Assembly: GCA_050247155.1 (NCBI GenBank)
Contig: JBFWUS010000006.1
Location: 38,935-102,934, forward strand
Source of the DNA: Mesorhizobium_G sp050247155
GTDB taxonomy: Bacteria > Pseudomonadota > Alphaproteobacteria > Rhizobiales > Rhizobiaceae
DNA length: 64,000 nucleotides
Direction: 5' to 3'
Positions within the stretch are counted from its first letter, which is position 1; every line of letters begins with the position of its first letter. Below the pieces are notes generated by a model. The model ran no database searches. It saw nothing but the letters and a program-made list of their open reading frames with translations, and had not been told where the DNA came from. The translations under genes were made by a program, and so were the position numbers. Of this stretch, positions 1 through 7,603 are shown one piece after another.

Positions 1-44
1 GCGGCTGCCGAATTGAACACATGAATGGAATTGGATCCGGAAGA

Positions 45-1355
45 ATGACCATCACCTATCTAAAGCGCGGCAAGCCGGAAGCGGAGCGGTCGGAAGACGA
101 CGCCAAGGTGCGCGCGATTGTCGAAACGACACTGAAGGACATCGAGACGCGCGGCGACGCGGCGGTACGCGAGCTGTCGGAAAAGTTCGATAAATTCTCG
201 CCACCGTCCTTCCTGCTGACCAAGTCGGAGATCGAAGCGGCGATGGGCAAAGTGTCGACGCGCGACATGGAAGATATCGACTTCGCGCAGACGCAAATCC
301 GACGCTTCGCCGAAGCACAGCGCGCCTCGATGAAGGATATCGAGATCGAAACGCTACCCGGCGTCATCCTCGGCCACAAGAACATCCCCGTGCAGTCGGT
401 CGGTTGCTATGTGCCGGGCGGCAAGTTCCCGATGGTTGCGTCGGCACACATGTCCGTGCTGACGGCGTCGGTTGCCGGCGTGCCGCGCATCGTCGCATCC
501 GCGCCACCACAGAAGGGCGAACCGCATCCAGCGATCGTGGCGGCCATGCACAAGGCGGGCGCGCACGAAATCTACGTGCTCGGCGGCATGCAGGCGGTGG
601 GCGCGATGGCGCTCGGTACCGAAACGATCAAGCCGGTCGACATGCTGGTCGGTCCGGGCAACGCCTTCGTCGCGGAAGCCAAGCGCCAGCTCTACGGCCG
701 CGTCGGCATCGATCTCTTCGCTGGGCCGACCGAGACGATGGTCATTGCCGACGACACCGTCGATGCGGAAATGTGCGCGACCGACCTGCTCGGGCAAGCG
801 GAGCACGGCTACAACTCGCCTGCCGTGCTGGTGACCAATTCCGAAAAACTGGCGAAGCAGACGCTGGCGGAGATCGACCGTATCCTGGCGATCCTGCCGA
901 CCGCAGAAACCGCCCGCACCTCCTGGCGAGACTATGGCGAGGTTATCGTCTGTTCGACCTATGAGGAGATGCTCGACATCGCTAACGACATCGCCTCCGA
1001 ACATGTGCAGGTGATGACGGATCGCGACGACTGGTTCCTGGAAAACATGCATTCTTACGGTGCGCTGTTTCTCGGGCCGCGCACCAATGTCGCCAATGGC
1101 GACAAGGTGATTGGCACTAACCACACGCTTCCGACCAAGAAGGCCGGGCGCTACACAGGCGGGCTTTGGGTCGGCAAGTTCCTGAAGACGCATTCCTACC
1201 AGAAGGTGCTTACCGACGAAGCTGCGGCCGAAATCGGCGCTTGTTGTTCGCGGCTCTGCATGCTCGAAGGTTTTGTCGGCCATGCCGAGCAGGCCAATCT
1301 TAGGGTGCGCCGCTACGGTGGGAAGAATGTGGGCTACGGGCAAGCGGCGGCTTGA
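45..1355 (+). CDS. Histidinol-dehydrogenase-family NAD-dependent alcohol dehydrogenase (HpsN-like)
   Basis: A 436-residue protein of the HisD fold, spanning the full family length. It shows CYVPGG, VGPGN and a GQAEHGYNSP segment. The last is closer to my recollection of sulfopropanediol dehydrogenase (HpsN) than to biosynthetic HisD, so oxidation of a small polar alcohol to an acid is more likely than histidine synthesis. An upstream in-frame ATG at 21 exists, but the ATG at 45 follows a GGA-rich stretch and begins the conserved MTITYLK start. It leads a gene set with an SDR, a LacI regulator, a cupin, an amidase and a second HisD-family enzyme, and no his genes are nearby. Family membership is certain; the substrate is inference. 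Confidence 0.85.
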   Translation: MTITYLKRGKPEAERSEDDAKVRAIVETTLKDIETRGDAAVRELSEKFDKFSPPSFLLTKSEIEAAMGKVSTRDMEDIDFAQTQIRRFAEAQRASMKDIEIETLPGVILGHKNIPVQSVGCYVPGGKFPMVASAHMSVLTASVAGVPRIVASAPPQKGEPHPAIVAAMHKAGAHEIYVLGGMQAVGAMALGTETIKPVDMLVGPGNAFVAEAKRQLYGRVGIDLFAGPTETMVIADDTVDAEMCATDLLGQAEHGYNSPAVLVTNSEKLAKQTLAEIDRILAILPTAETARTSWRDYGEVIVCSTYEEMLDIANDIASEHVQVMTDRDDWFLENMHSYGALFLGPRTNVANGDKVIGTNHTLPTKKAGRYTGGLWVGKFLKTHSYQKVLTDEAAAEIGACCSRLCMLEGFVGHAEQANLRVRRYGGKNVGYGQAAA

Positions 1356-1372
1356 GAACTATGTCGAGCTGC

Positions 1373-1466
1373 AATACCCCCACCCCTAACCCCTCCCCGC
1401 AAGGGGGAGAGGGACTTGGCGGCAACGCTGGCGAATCCCACTCCCCCCTTGCGGGGAGGGGGTATT
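1373..1466. repeat. Dispersed GC-rich palindromic repeat, copy 1
   Basis: Two arms rich in CCCCTCCCCGCAAGGGGGAG and its reverse complement flank a short centre. The outer ends AATACCCC and GGGGTATT match as an inverted repeat, so the element can fold into one long hairpin. It lies between the HisD-family gene and the SDR. Related copies occur at 13653, 38746 and 43793. In the SDR frame it would be translated as an artefactual N-terminal extension. Confidence 0.8.
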
Positions 1467-1489
1467 CTGATCGCCAGGGTTTGCACCAA

Positions 1490-2254
1490 ATGATCCTCCC
1501 GCGCACGCCCTCCGCTCGTCTTGATGTCCGCCGCGCGCTGGTCGCCGGCGCGTCGTCGGGCATCGGGCTGGGTTGCGCAGTTGCGCTGGCCGAGGCGGGT
1601 GCGCATGTCGTCATGGCCGCCCGCTCGGCCGACAAGCTTGCCGACGCGGTTCGCCAAATCGCCTCTGCCGGCTTCTCCGCCGAAGCGCTCGCACTCGACA
1701 TCGCCGATGTCGAGGCGACGGAACATGCCGTCTCCGCGCACGGACCATTTGACGTCCTGGTCAACAGCGCCGGATTTGCCAAACATAGCCCTGCTGTCGC
1801 CACCACGACGGACGATTTCGATGCCGTTTTCGACATCAACGTGCGCGGCGCCTATTTCCTCACCCGCGCCGTCGCCCGCGGCCTGATCGCAGCGCAAAAG
1901 CCGGGATCGCTGATCAATATCTCGTCTCAGATGGGCCATGTCGGCGGCGTCGACCGCGCGGTCTATTGCGCGACGAAGCATGCCGTCGAAGGTTTCACCA
2001 AGGCGATGGCAATCGAATGGGGACCGGCAGGCATCCGCGTCAACACCATCTGCCCGACCTTCATCGAGACCCCGCTGACGGCCCAGACCTTCGCTCAACC
2101 CGAGCGTGCGCGGTGGATAAAGGAGAAAATCAAGCTCGGCCGCGTTGGGCGGGTGGAAGACATCATGGCGGCAGTCGCCTATCTTGCCTCGGATCAAGCA
2201 GCGATGGTGACCGGAACCGCGCTGATGGTCGACGGGGGATGGACGGCCGACTGA
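1490..2254 (+). CDS. Short-chain dehydrogenase/reductase
   Basis: A classical 254-residue SDR: cofactor motif GASSGIG near the N terminus, NSAG in the middle, a catalytic Ser in NISSQ, the YCATK (YxxxK) pair and a C-terminal VDGGW. The reading frame is open upstream to 1352, but that part translates the palindromic repeat, so the ATG at 1490 is preferred; it gives normal SDR length. The stop TGA overlaps the ATG of the LacI gene by one base, so the two are translationally coupled. It probably oxidises or reduces an intermediate made by the adjacent HisD-family enzyme. Substrate unknown. Confidence 0.88.
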   Translation: MILPRTPSARLDVRRALVAGASSGIGLGCAVALAEAGAHVVMAARSADKLADAVRQIASAGFSAEALALDIADVEATEHAVSAHGPFDVLVNSAGFAKHSPAVATTTDDFDAVFDINVRGAYFLTRAVARGLIAAQKPGSLINISSQMGHVGGVDRAVYCATKHAVEGFTKAMAIEWGPAGIRVNTICPTFIETPLTAQTFAQPERARWIKEKIKLGRVGRVEDIMAAVAYLASDQAAMVTGTALMVDGGWTAD

Positions 2255-3291
2255 TGAAAAACGAAAAGGTCACATCGCTGGATGTCGCTAAGCTGGCCGG
2301 TGTCAGCCAATCGGCGGTATCGCGCTTTTTCACCCCGGGTACCTCGGTGTCGAAAAAGACGGCGGATAAGGTGAAGAAGGCGGCCGACGAACTCGGCTAC
2401 AGGCCCAACATCATCGCCCGCTCGCTGATCACCGGCCAGAGCCGCATCATCGGCCTCGTCGTCGCTTATCTCGAGAACTACTTCTATCCTGAGGTCGTCG
2501 AGCGCCTGTCCAAGGCGTTGCAGGACCAAGGCTACCATGTGCTGGTGTTTATCTCGTCGCTGGCCGCCGAGAATGTCGACCAGATCACGCAGGAGATTCT
2601 CGACTATCAGGTCGACGGCATCGTGCTCGCTTCCGCCAATATGTCGTCGGAACTCGCCGCGCGTTGTCATGCTTCTGGCGTGCCGATCGTGCTGTTCAAT
2701 CGTCTGCAGGACGATGAGCGCCTTTCGGCGGTGACGTCGGACAACCGGGCCGGCGGTCGCCAACTGGCCGAGTTTCTCGTATCGCTTGGTCACAAGCGCT
2801 TCGGCTACATCGCAGGTTTCGAAGGCGCCTCGACGCAACGCGACCGCGAGCTTGGATTTCGCGAGGGCCTGCATGCGGCCGGCCATAGACTGGACAAGCG
2901 CGAGGTCGGCAATTTCCGCTACGAGGAAGCGCAGGCGGCGGCGCGCAAAATGTTTGCCGATGCTAACAGTCGACCCGAAGCCGTCTTCGTCTGCAACGAC
3001 CATATGGCCTTCGCGGTGATGGACGTGCTGCGCTTCGAGCTCGGACTGCGCGTTCCCGAAGATGTCGCGGTCGTCGGTTTCGACGACGTGCCGCCGGCAA
3101 AATGGCCGGCCTACAACCTCACCACCATTCGGCAGAATGTCGATGCGATGGTGACGGAAACCGTCGAGACACTTTTCGCCAAGATTGGCGACAGGAGTGC
3201 GCCGGCGCGCCGCATCGTGCTCGACGGCGAACTGGTCATGCGTGGTTCGACGCGCGCCGTTGGAGCTTCAACCCAGCCGAAGGATCGCTAG
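2254..3291 (+). CDS. LacI-family transcriptional regulator
   Basis: A 345-residue LacI/GalR-type repressor. Residues 5-60 hold the helix-turn-helix (DVAKLAGVSQSAVSR) and hinge (YRPNIIARSL); the rest is a periplasmic-binding-protein-like effector domain with VVGFDD near the C terminus. The start is fixed by the TGATGA overlap with the upstream SDR. A palindromic site containing ATACGTAT lies just downstream at 3344 and a second copy at 7489, both before genes of the same module; I infer these are its operators. The effector is probably a pathway substrate or intermediate. Confidence 0.93.
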   Translation: MKNEKVTSLDVAKLAGVSQSAVSRFFTPGTSVSKKTADKVKKAADELGYRPNIIARSLITGQSRIIGLVVAYLENYFYPEVVERLSKALQDQGYHVLVFISSLAAENVDQITQEILDYQVDGIVLASANMSSELAARCHASGVPIVLFNRLQDDERLSAVTSDNRAGGRQLAEFLVSLGHKRFGYIAGFEGASTQRDRELGFREGLHAAGHRLDKREVGNFRYEEAQAAARKMFADANSRPEAVFVCNDHMAFAVMDVLRFELGLRVPEDVAVVGFDDVPPAKWPAYNLTTIRQNVDAMVTETVETLFAKIGDRSAPARRIVLDGELVMRGSTRAVGASTQPKDR

Positions 3292-3343
3292 GCAGCATCG
3301 CCCTGTGCCACTTGGGCACGGTCAAACTCACGCAAAAGAAATT

Positions 3344-3358
3344 TTGCATACGTATGAA
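3344..3358. promoter_or_regulatory. Putative LacI-family operator, site 1
   Basis: TTGCATACGTATGAA is a near-perfect palindrome centred on the CpG of ATACGTAT, the usual layout of LacI-family operators. It lies 10 bases before the cupin ATG at 3369 and just after the lacI-type gene. The same 12-base core TTGCATACGTAT recurs at 7489 in the other non-coding gap of the module. Confidence 0.6.
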
Positions 3359-3368
3359 AGGTAAGAAA

Positions 3369-4346
3369 ATGGACGTCACAGTCACCCAGAAGCAGATGGA
3401 AAGCCGCATCGTGCGTTACGGCGAGTTGAAGCCATGCCGCACCGCCTTCATCGACGCCCATACGCCAGGCTCGAACCAGAAGGAGAACTTTACAATCATC
3501 GGCGGCGGTGTCTCGGAAAGCCCCGACCAGCACGTCCACATCAAGGAGACGCCGGGTTTCAACATCGGCGCGGCCGGCCAGCCGCCGAAGTGCCGCAACT
3601 CGTTGCACTCGCACCGCACCGCGGAAGTCTTCTTCGTGCTGAAGGGCCGCTGGCGCTTTTTCTGGGGCCGCTGGGGCAGGGCCGGCGAAGTGGTGCTTCA
3701 AGAAGGCGACATCTTCAACATCCCGACCGGCATTTTTCGTGGCTTCGAAAATATCGGTACCGACTACGGGATGATCATGGCGATCCTCGGCGGCGACGAT
3801 GCCGGCGGTGGCGTGATCTGGGCGCCGCAGGTAATCGAGGACGCCAAGGACCATGGGTTGGTGCTGGGCGAAAACGGCAAGCTTTACGACAGCAAGAAGG
3901 GCCAATCGCTGCCAGAAGGCGTGAAACCGATGCCTTTGCTGACGGACGAGGAGTTGAAAGCGTTCCCCGAAACCGACGTCAAGGAAGTCGTCCGTGACTA
4001 CGTCGCGCGTTATTGGGACTTGATGGCGCTGGCCGGCAAGGAGCCTGCGAAGGTCATCGGCGAGAATGCCTTGCTCGTTGACAAACCCGGCTTCGATGTC
4101 GAGTTCCTGACACGCGGGTCGATCCCGGAAACGCCTTATGCCATCAACAAGCACGAGGTGCTGATGGTGATGCGGGGCCACTGGAAACTCGGCTGGGAGG
4201 CCGGCGAGTCGATCCTCGCGCCCGGCGACACCTGCGCCGTCCCGCCGGGTCTCAGGCATAGCCTTGTGCCTTCGATGACCGGCGAAGCCAGCCTCTATCG
4301 CGTGGTGACTACCGACGATAAGGCTGGTCCGACGTGGAAGGGATAG
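3369..4346 (+). CDS. Double-cupin domain protein
   Basis: About 325 residues with two cupin modules. The first contains HSHRTAEVFFVLKGRW, GDIFNIPTGIFRGFENIG; the second contains INKHEVLMVMRGHW, LAPGDTCAVPPGLRHSL. The two-module layout resembles gentisate 1,2-dioxygenase relatives, but the metal-binding histidine set in the second module looks weaker, so an oxygenase or an isomerase or sugar-binding role is open. The ATG at 3369 is preferred because AAAGG sits at correct spacing, while the ATG at 3354 lies inside the putative operator. It belongs to the LacI-linked module. Confidence 0.75.
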   Translation: MDVTVTQKQMESRIVRYGELKPCRTAFIDAHTPGSNQKENFTIIGGGVSESPDQHVHIKETPGFNIGAAGQPPKCRNSLHSHRTAEVFFVLKGRWRFFWGRWGRAGEVVLQEGDIFNIPTGIFRGFENIGTDYGMIMAILGGDDAGGGVIWAPQVIEDAKDHGLVLGENGKLYDSKKGQSLPEGVKPMPLLTDEELKAFPETDVKEVVRDYVARYWDLMALAGKEPAKVIGENALLVDKPGFDVEFLTRGSIPETPYAINKHEVLMVMRGHWKLGWEAGESILAPGDTCAVPPGLRHSLVPSMTGEASLYRVVTTDDKAGPTWKG

Positions 4347-4365
4347 CAAAGTCTTTTCGCACAAG

Positions 4366-4551
4366 ATGACAGAGCGACAGCGCCTCACACAAACCGACAT
4401 TGCCGCGTTGTCCGACGCCGCAGGCATTGCGTTATCGGAAGAACGGCTGGCAACGGTCACCGATCTCGCCAATCGCTTTCGCGATAGCGTTGAGGTGCTG
4501 CGCGACTATCTCGCCCAAAAAGAAAAGACCGATGGGAATGGCAGGCCATGA
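4366..4551 (+). CDS. GatC/AtzG-like small subunit
   Basis: A 61-residue acidic, helical protein with no membrane segment. It directly precedes an amidase-signature enzyme and overlaps it by ATGA. The size, the LTQTDIAALSDAAGIALS opening and the following VTDLANRF helix resemble the AtzG/DUF4089 partners of AtzE-type amidases and GatC of the GatCAB amidotransferase. I infer that it wraps and stabilises the downstream amidase. No strong ribosome binding site is visible. Confidence 0.65.
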   Translation: MTERQRLTQTDIAALSDAAGIALSEERLATVTDLANRFRDSVEVLRDYLAQKEKTDGNGRP

Positions 4552-5924
4552 ACCCTGCCGAGCTTTCGATTGCCGAAGCGGGGACAAGGCTTCGCGACGG
4601 TTCGCTGACTTCGGTTCGTTTGGTTCAAGCCTGTCTTGACCGCATCGCCGAGCGCGACAGAACCTATAATGCATTCGTTGCTCTCGATGCGGAGCGGGCA
4701 CTGGAAGCGGCGGCGAATGCCGATCAGGCTCTGCAAAATGGAGAAAACAAAAGTCCGCTGTATGGCATCCCGATCGCGATCAAGGATCTTATCGACACGG
4801 TCGGCATTCGTACGGCCTACGGTTCGCGTGTCTTCGAAAGCCATATCCCGGACAAAGATGCCGAGATTGTCCGGCGCTTGAAAGCAGCGGGCGCAATCAT
4901 TGTCGGCAAGCTCGACACATACGAATTCGGCATGGTCGGACCGTCGTTCGACCGGCCGTTTCCGCCGGCGGCAAATCCCTGGCGGCCGGACCATTTCACC
5001 GGTGGCTCGTCCTCCGGTTCGGCGGCGGCCGTGGCCGGCGGCCTCGTGCGCACAACGATCAGTTCGGACACGGGCGGGTCGATCCGTGGCCCGGCTTCCT
5101 ATTGCGGCGTCGTTGGGCTGAAGCCGACCTATGTTGCGCTGCCCAAGGATGGTGCCTGTCCGCTTGCACCGAGCCTCGATCATCTCGGCCCGGTGAGTGC
5201 GACTGTTGCCGAAGCCGCGCTGACCTTTGACGCGGTTGCGGGCTCGCCGAGTAGCCAGACTGCCTCATCCAAGCTCGGGCAACCGCTCGAAGGTCTGCGC
5301 ATAGGCTATGCCCGCAACTGGTTTGCGCGCGATCCCGAAATCATGCCGGCGATCATCACTCTCATCGACGACGCGGCATCGCAGCTGTCCCTTCTCGGCG
5401 CACGGATCGAAGAGATCGAGCTGCCCGAGGCAAAGCTGTTCGAGGCTTGCGGCGGCGTCATTGTACACGCGGAGTCTTATGCGCTGCACCGCGAGCAGAT
5501 GGCGGCCAAGGGCCATCTCTATAGCGAGAAGACTTTTCCCTATTTCATGGCCGGCATCGTGTTGGGTGAAGAGGACCTCGCCCTGGCATTGCGCGCAGCC
5601 AAAAGGCTGCGCGAGGAAGTCGACAGTGCGCTTTCACGATGCGACGTTCTGCTGACCGTCACCACCTGCACGACTGCCTTACCCTTTTCGGATTTTCAGG
5701 GTCGCACAGCGCGCTGGACGCCGATGCGGACGATGGCCTTCAATGTGACAGGACATCCGGCACTGTCCGTGCCCTGCGGTTTCGTCGACGGACTTCCAGC
5801 CGGTCTTCAGGTCGTGGGTCGGCATGGCGATGAAGCGACGATTTGCCAGATCGGCCATGCCTTCGAGCAAGCAACGGATGTGGGGACGATGAAGCCAACA
5901 TGGCGCGTGCACTCTCCTGCTTGA
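4548..5924 (+). CDS. Amidase-signature hydrolase (AtzE/GatA-like)
   Basis: A 458-residue amidase with the Ser-cisSer-Lys triad visible: Lys79 in IAIKDL, the Gly/Ser-rich GGSSSGSAAA around residues 152-161, and the nucleophile Ser178 in DTGGSIRGP. It hydrolyses an amide to a carboxylate and ammonia. The preceding GatC-like protein suggests a two-subunit enzyme like AtzE-AtzG, which deaminates carboxybiuret. Because it is not next to gatB it is unlikely to be the tRNA amidotransferase. It is part of the LacI-linked catabolic module, so the substrate probably contains an amide. Confidence 0.88.
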   Translation: MNPAELSIAEAGTRLRDGSLTSVRLVQACLDRIAERDRTYNAFVALDAERALEAAANADQALQNGENKSPLYGIPIAIKDLIDTVGIRTAYGSRVFESHIPDKDAEIVRRLKAAGAIIVGKLDTYEFGMVGPSFDRPFPPAANPWRPDHFTGGSSSGSAAAVAGGLVRTTISSDTGGSIRGPASYCGVVGLKPTYVALPKDGACPLAPSLDHLGPVSATVAEAALTFDAVAGSPSSQTASSKLGQPLEGLRIGYARNWFARDPEIMPAIITLIDDAASQLSLLGARIEEIELPEAKLFEACGGVIVHAESYALHREQMAAKGHLYSEKTFPYFMAGIVLGEEDLALALRAAKRLREEVDSALSRCDVLLTVTTCTTALPFSDFQGRTARWTPMRTMAFNVTGHPALSVPCGFVDGLPAGLQVVGRHGDEATICQIGHAFEQATDVGTMKPTWRVHSPA

Positions 5925-6029
5925 GGGCGCGCGCCGAGCGAAGCGGTCCGAAGGACGGCGGATCCTCGCGGTAGTGCTCCCACGATTTCTTGGCGTGCCA
6001 GTGGCGAAGACCCTACACGGCCCTTCGAG

Positions 6030-6050
6030 CCACCCTCCCCTTAAAGGGGA
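6030..6050. repeat. Short hairpin resembling half of the dispersed repeat
   Basis: CCACCCTCCCC followed by TTAAAGGGGA forms a CCCCTT/AAGGGG hairpin. It lies between the convergent amidase and second HisD-family gene. It looks like one arm of the palindromic family seen at 13653 and may act as a weak bidirectional stop. The rest of the 132-base gap shows nothing else. Confidence 0.4.
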
Positions 6051-6056
6051 CCAACG

Positions 6057-7352
6057 CTACGCTACCTTCTGCTGCAGCCGATCGAGTCTGAGTTGCGCTG
6101 CCCGACGATGCCCTTCGAGGCTTTCGCTGATGCTCTGACGCGCAGCCGGCGGGGCAACGACAGCAACGCCTCGCTCGTCCAGCCACTGGTGCGTCGCGAT
6201 CTTGACGTAAGCGCCGACCCAGAGGCCCCCGGTATAGCGCCCCGCCCCCATGGTCGGCAGCGTATGGTTGGTGCCGCAGCATTTGTCCGAATAGACGACG
6301 CTGGCCAGTTCGCCGACGAACAACGATCCATAATTGCGCAGCTTCTTGGCCGTGGCCTGAGCGTCGACGGTGTGGACCTGCAGATGCTCGGCGGCAACGT
6401 GGTCGGAATAAGTGATCATGGAGGCCTCGGAGTCGCACAAGGCAATCTCGCCATAGTCGCGCCAGGCCTGACCGGCGACCGCAGCCGTCGACAAGGTTTT
6501 GAGCTGTTTCTCGACTTCCTTCAGCGTCGCCTCGGCCAGCTTCCGGTCAGTCGTGATCAGTCCGACGCGCGTACGCACATCGTGCTCGGCTTGCGCGAGC
6601 AGGTCGGTGGCGATCATCTCGGCGTCGCCGGATGAATCGGCAACGATGAAGATTTCGGATGGACCCGCGAGCTGGTCGATACCGACCGGGCCGAAGACCT
6701 GCCGCTTCGCTTCGTTGACGAAGGCATTGCCCGGTCCGACGATCTTATTGACCGCCGGCACGCTCTCGGTGCCGTACGCCATTGCGGCGATCGCCTGGGC
6801 GCCGCCGATACGAAAAATGCGATCGGCGCCTGAGAGATGGCAACCGGCGATCATCGCCTTATGCGCATTCGGCGGCAGGCAGGCTATCACCTCGTCGCAG
6901 CCGGCAACCTTGGCCGGCACAATGGTCATGATCGGCGCGGACAGCAGCGGGTAGCGGCCGCCCGGCACGTAACAGCCGACACGTTCAATCGGGATCACAC
7001 GGTGGCCGAGATGCAGACCGGGCCGCAGCTCGATCTCCAAAGGCCGGATCGTATCGAGCTGCGCCTTGGCGAAGTTCCGTACGTTTTCGATGGCGAATTC
7101 GGTGTCGGCGCGAGTCTGCGGGTCGAGTTCGGCAAGCGCGGCCTCGCGCTCCTCCGTCGTCACCTCAAAACGATCGAGTGATGCCTTGTCGAACTTTTCC
7201 GAATATTCACGCACTGCCGTGTCGCCGCGCCGGCGCACGCCGGCAATGATCTCGCCGACGAGTTTTTCCACCGGCGCATTGTCGCCAACGGAGTCGCGCT
7301 CAGGCGGTTTGATGAATGTGACGCCCTGCTGCGGGGAAACGGATTGATTCAT
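6057..7352 (-). CDS. Histidinol-dehydrogenase-family enzyme, second paralogue
   Basis: 431 residues of the HisD fold with CYVPGGRYP, VGPGNAFV, LAGPSEI and a LLAQAEHD segment carrying the catalytic-type Glu-His pair. The start ATG at 7352 has AGGAGG 11 bases upstream; the frame is open further to 7412 without a better site. It is divergent from the hydrolase at 7604 and the shared gap carries the second ATACGTAT operator. Compared with the copy at 45 it is clearly divergent, so the two probably act on different alcohols. It could in principle be a biosynthetic hisD, but it is isolated from other his genes. Confidence 0.85.
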   Translation of the reverse strand: MNQSVSPQQGVTFIKPPERDSVGDNAPVEKLVGEIIAGVRRRGDTAVREYSEKFDKASLDRFEVTTEEREAALAELDPQTRADTEFAIENVRNFAKAQLDTIRPLEIELRPGLHLGHRVIPIERVGCYVPGGRYPLLSAPIMTIVPAKVAGCDEVIACLPPNAHKAMIAGCHLSGADRIFRIGGAQAIAAMAYGTESVPAVNKIVGPGNAFVNEAKRQVFGPVGIDQLAGPSEIFIVADSSGDAEMIATDLLAQAEHDVRTRVGLITTDRKLAEATLKEVEKQLKTLSTAAVAGQAWRDYGEIALCDSEASMITYSDHVAAEHLQVHTVDAQATAKKLRNYGSLFVGELASVVYSDKCCGTNHTLPTMGAGRYTGGLWVGAYVKIATHQWLDERGVAVVAPPAARQSISESLEGHRRAAQLRLDRLQQKVA

Positions 7353-7488
7353 GATCGCGGCTGCCTCCTGGCCTGAAAAATTTCGCCCCGGCGGCTGGTC
7401 CCTGGCATACAAAAACCTGTCCGGCGCATCGATGGACGCGTCAGCCTATTCATGCCGCCACCAGTTTATTACGGGCTGATTTTTCTTC

Positions 7489-7504
7489 TTGCATACGTAT
7501 TCAA
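7489..7504. promoter_or_regulatory. Putative LacI-family operator, site 2
   Basis: TTGCATACGTATTCAA repeats the 12-base core found at 3344. It sits in the divergent gap between the second HisD-family gene and the hydrolase-SnoaL gene, where one bound dimer could control both. The gap from 7353 to 7603 shows no other recognisable element. Confidence 0.6.
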
Positions 7505-7603
7505 AATTTGCCAGAACTTTTTTCAACAGAGCTCGAAACGCATTTTTCGATACGGACACGGTGCCTGATGCGATGCTGTGCCACCTTGGTTGGATCTCGT
7601 TGG

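Noticed and set aside
354..1343. Long minus-strand open frame opposite the first HisD-family gene
   Set aside because: Its composition is that of the reverse complement of a GC-rich gene, with no family features and no ribosome site; the plus-strand gene is certain.
1352..1489. N-terminal extension of the SDR frame
   Set aside because: It translates the palindromic repeat; SDR homology begins after ATG 1490.
3288..4472. 394-codon minus-strand frame opposite the cupin gene
   Set aside because: Shadow of the cupin frame; His/Arg/Asp-rich with no recognisable motif.
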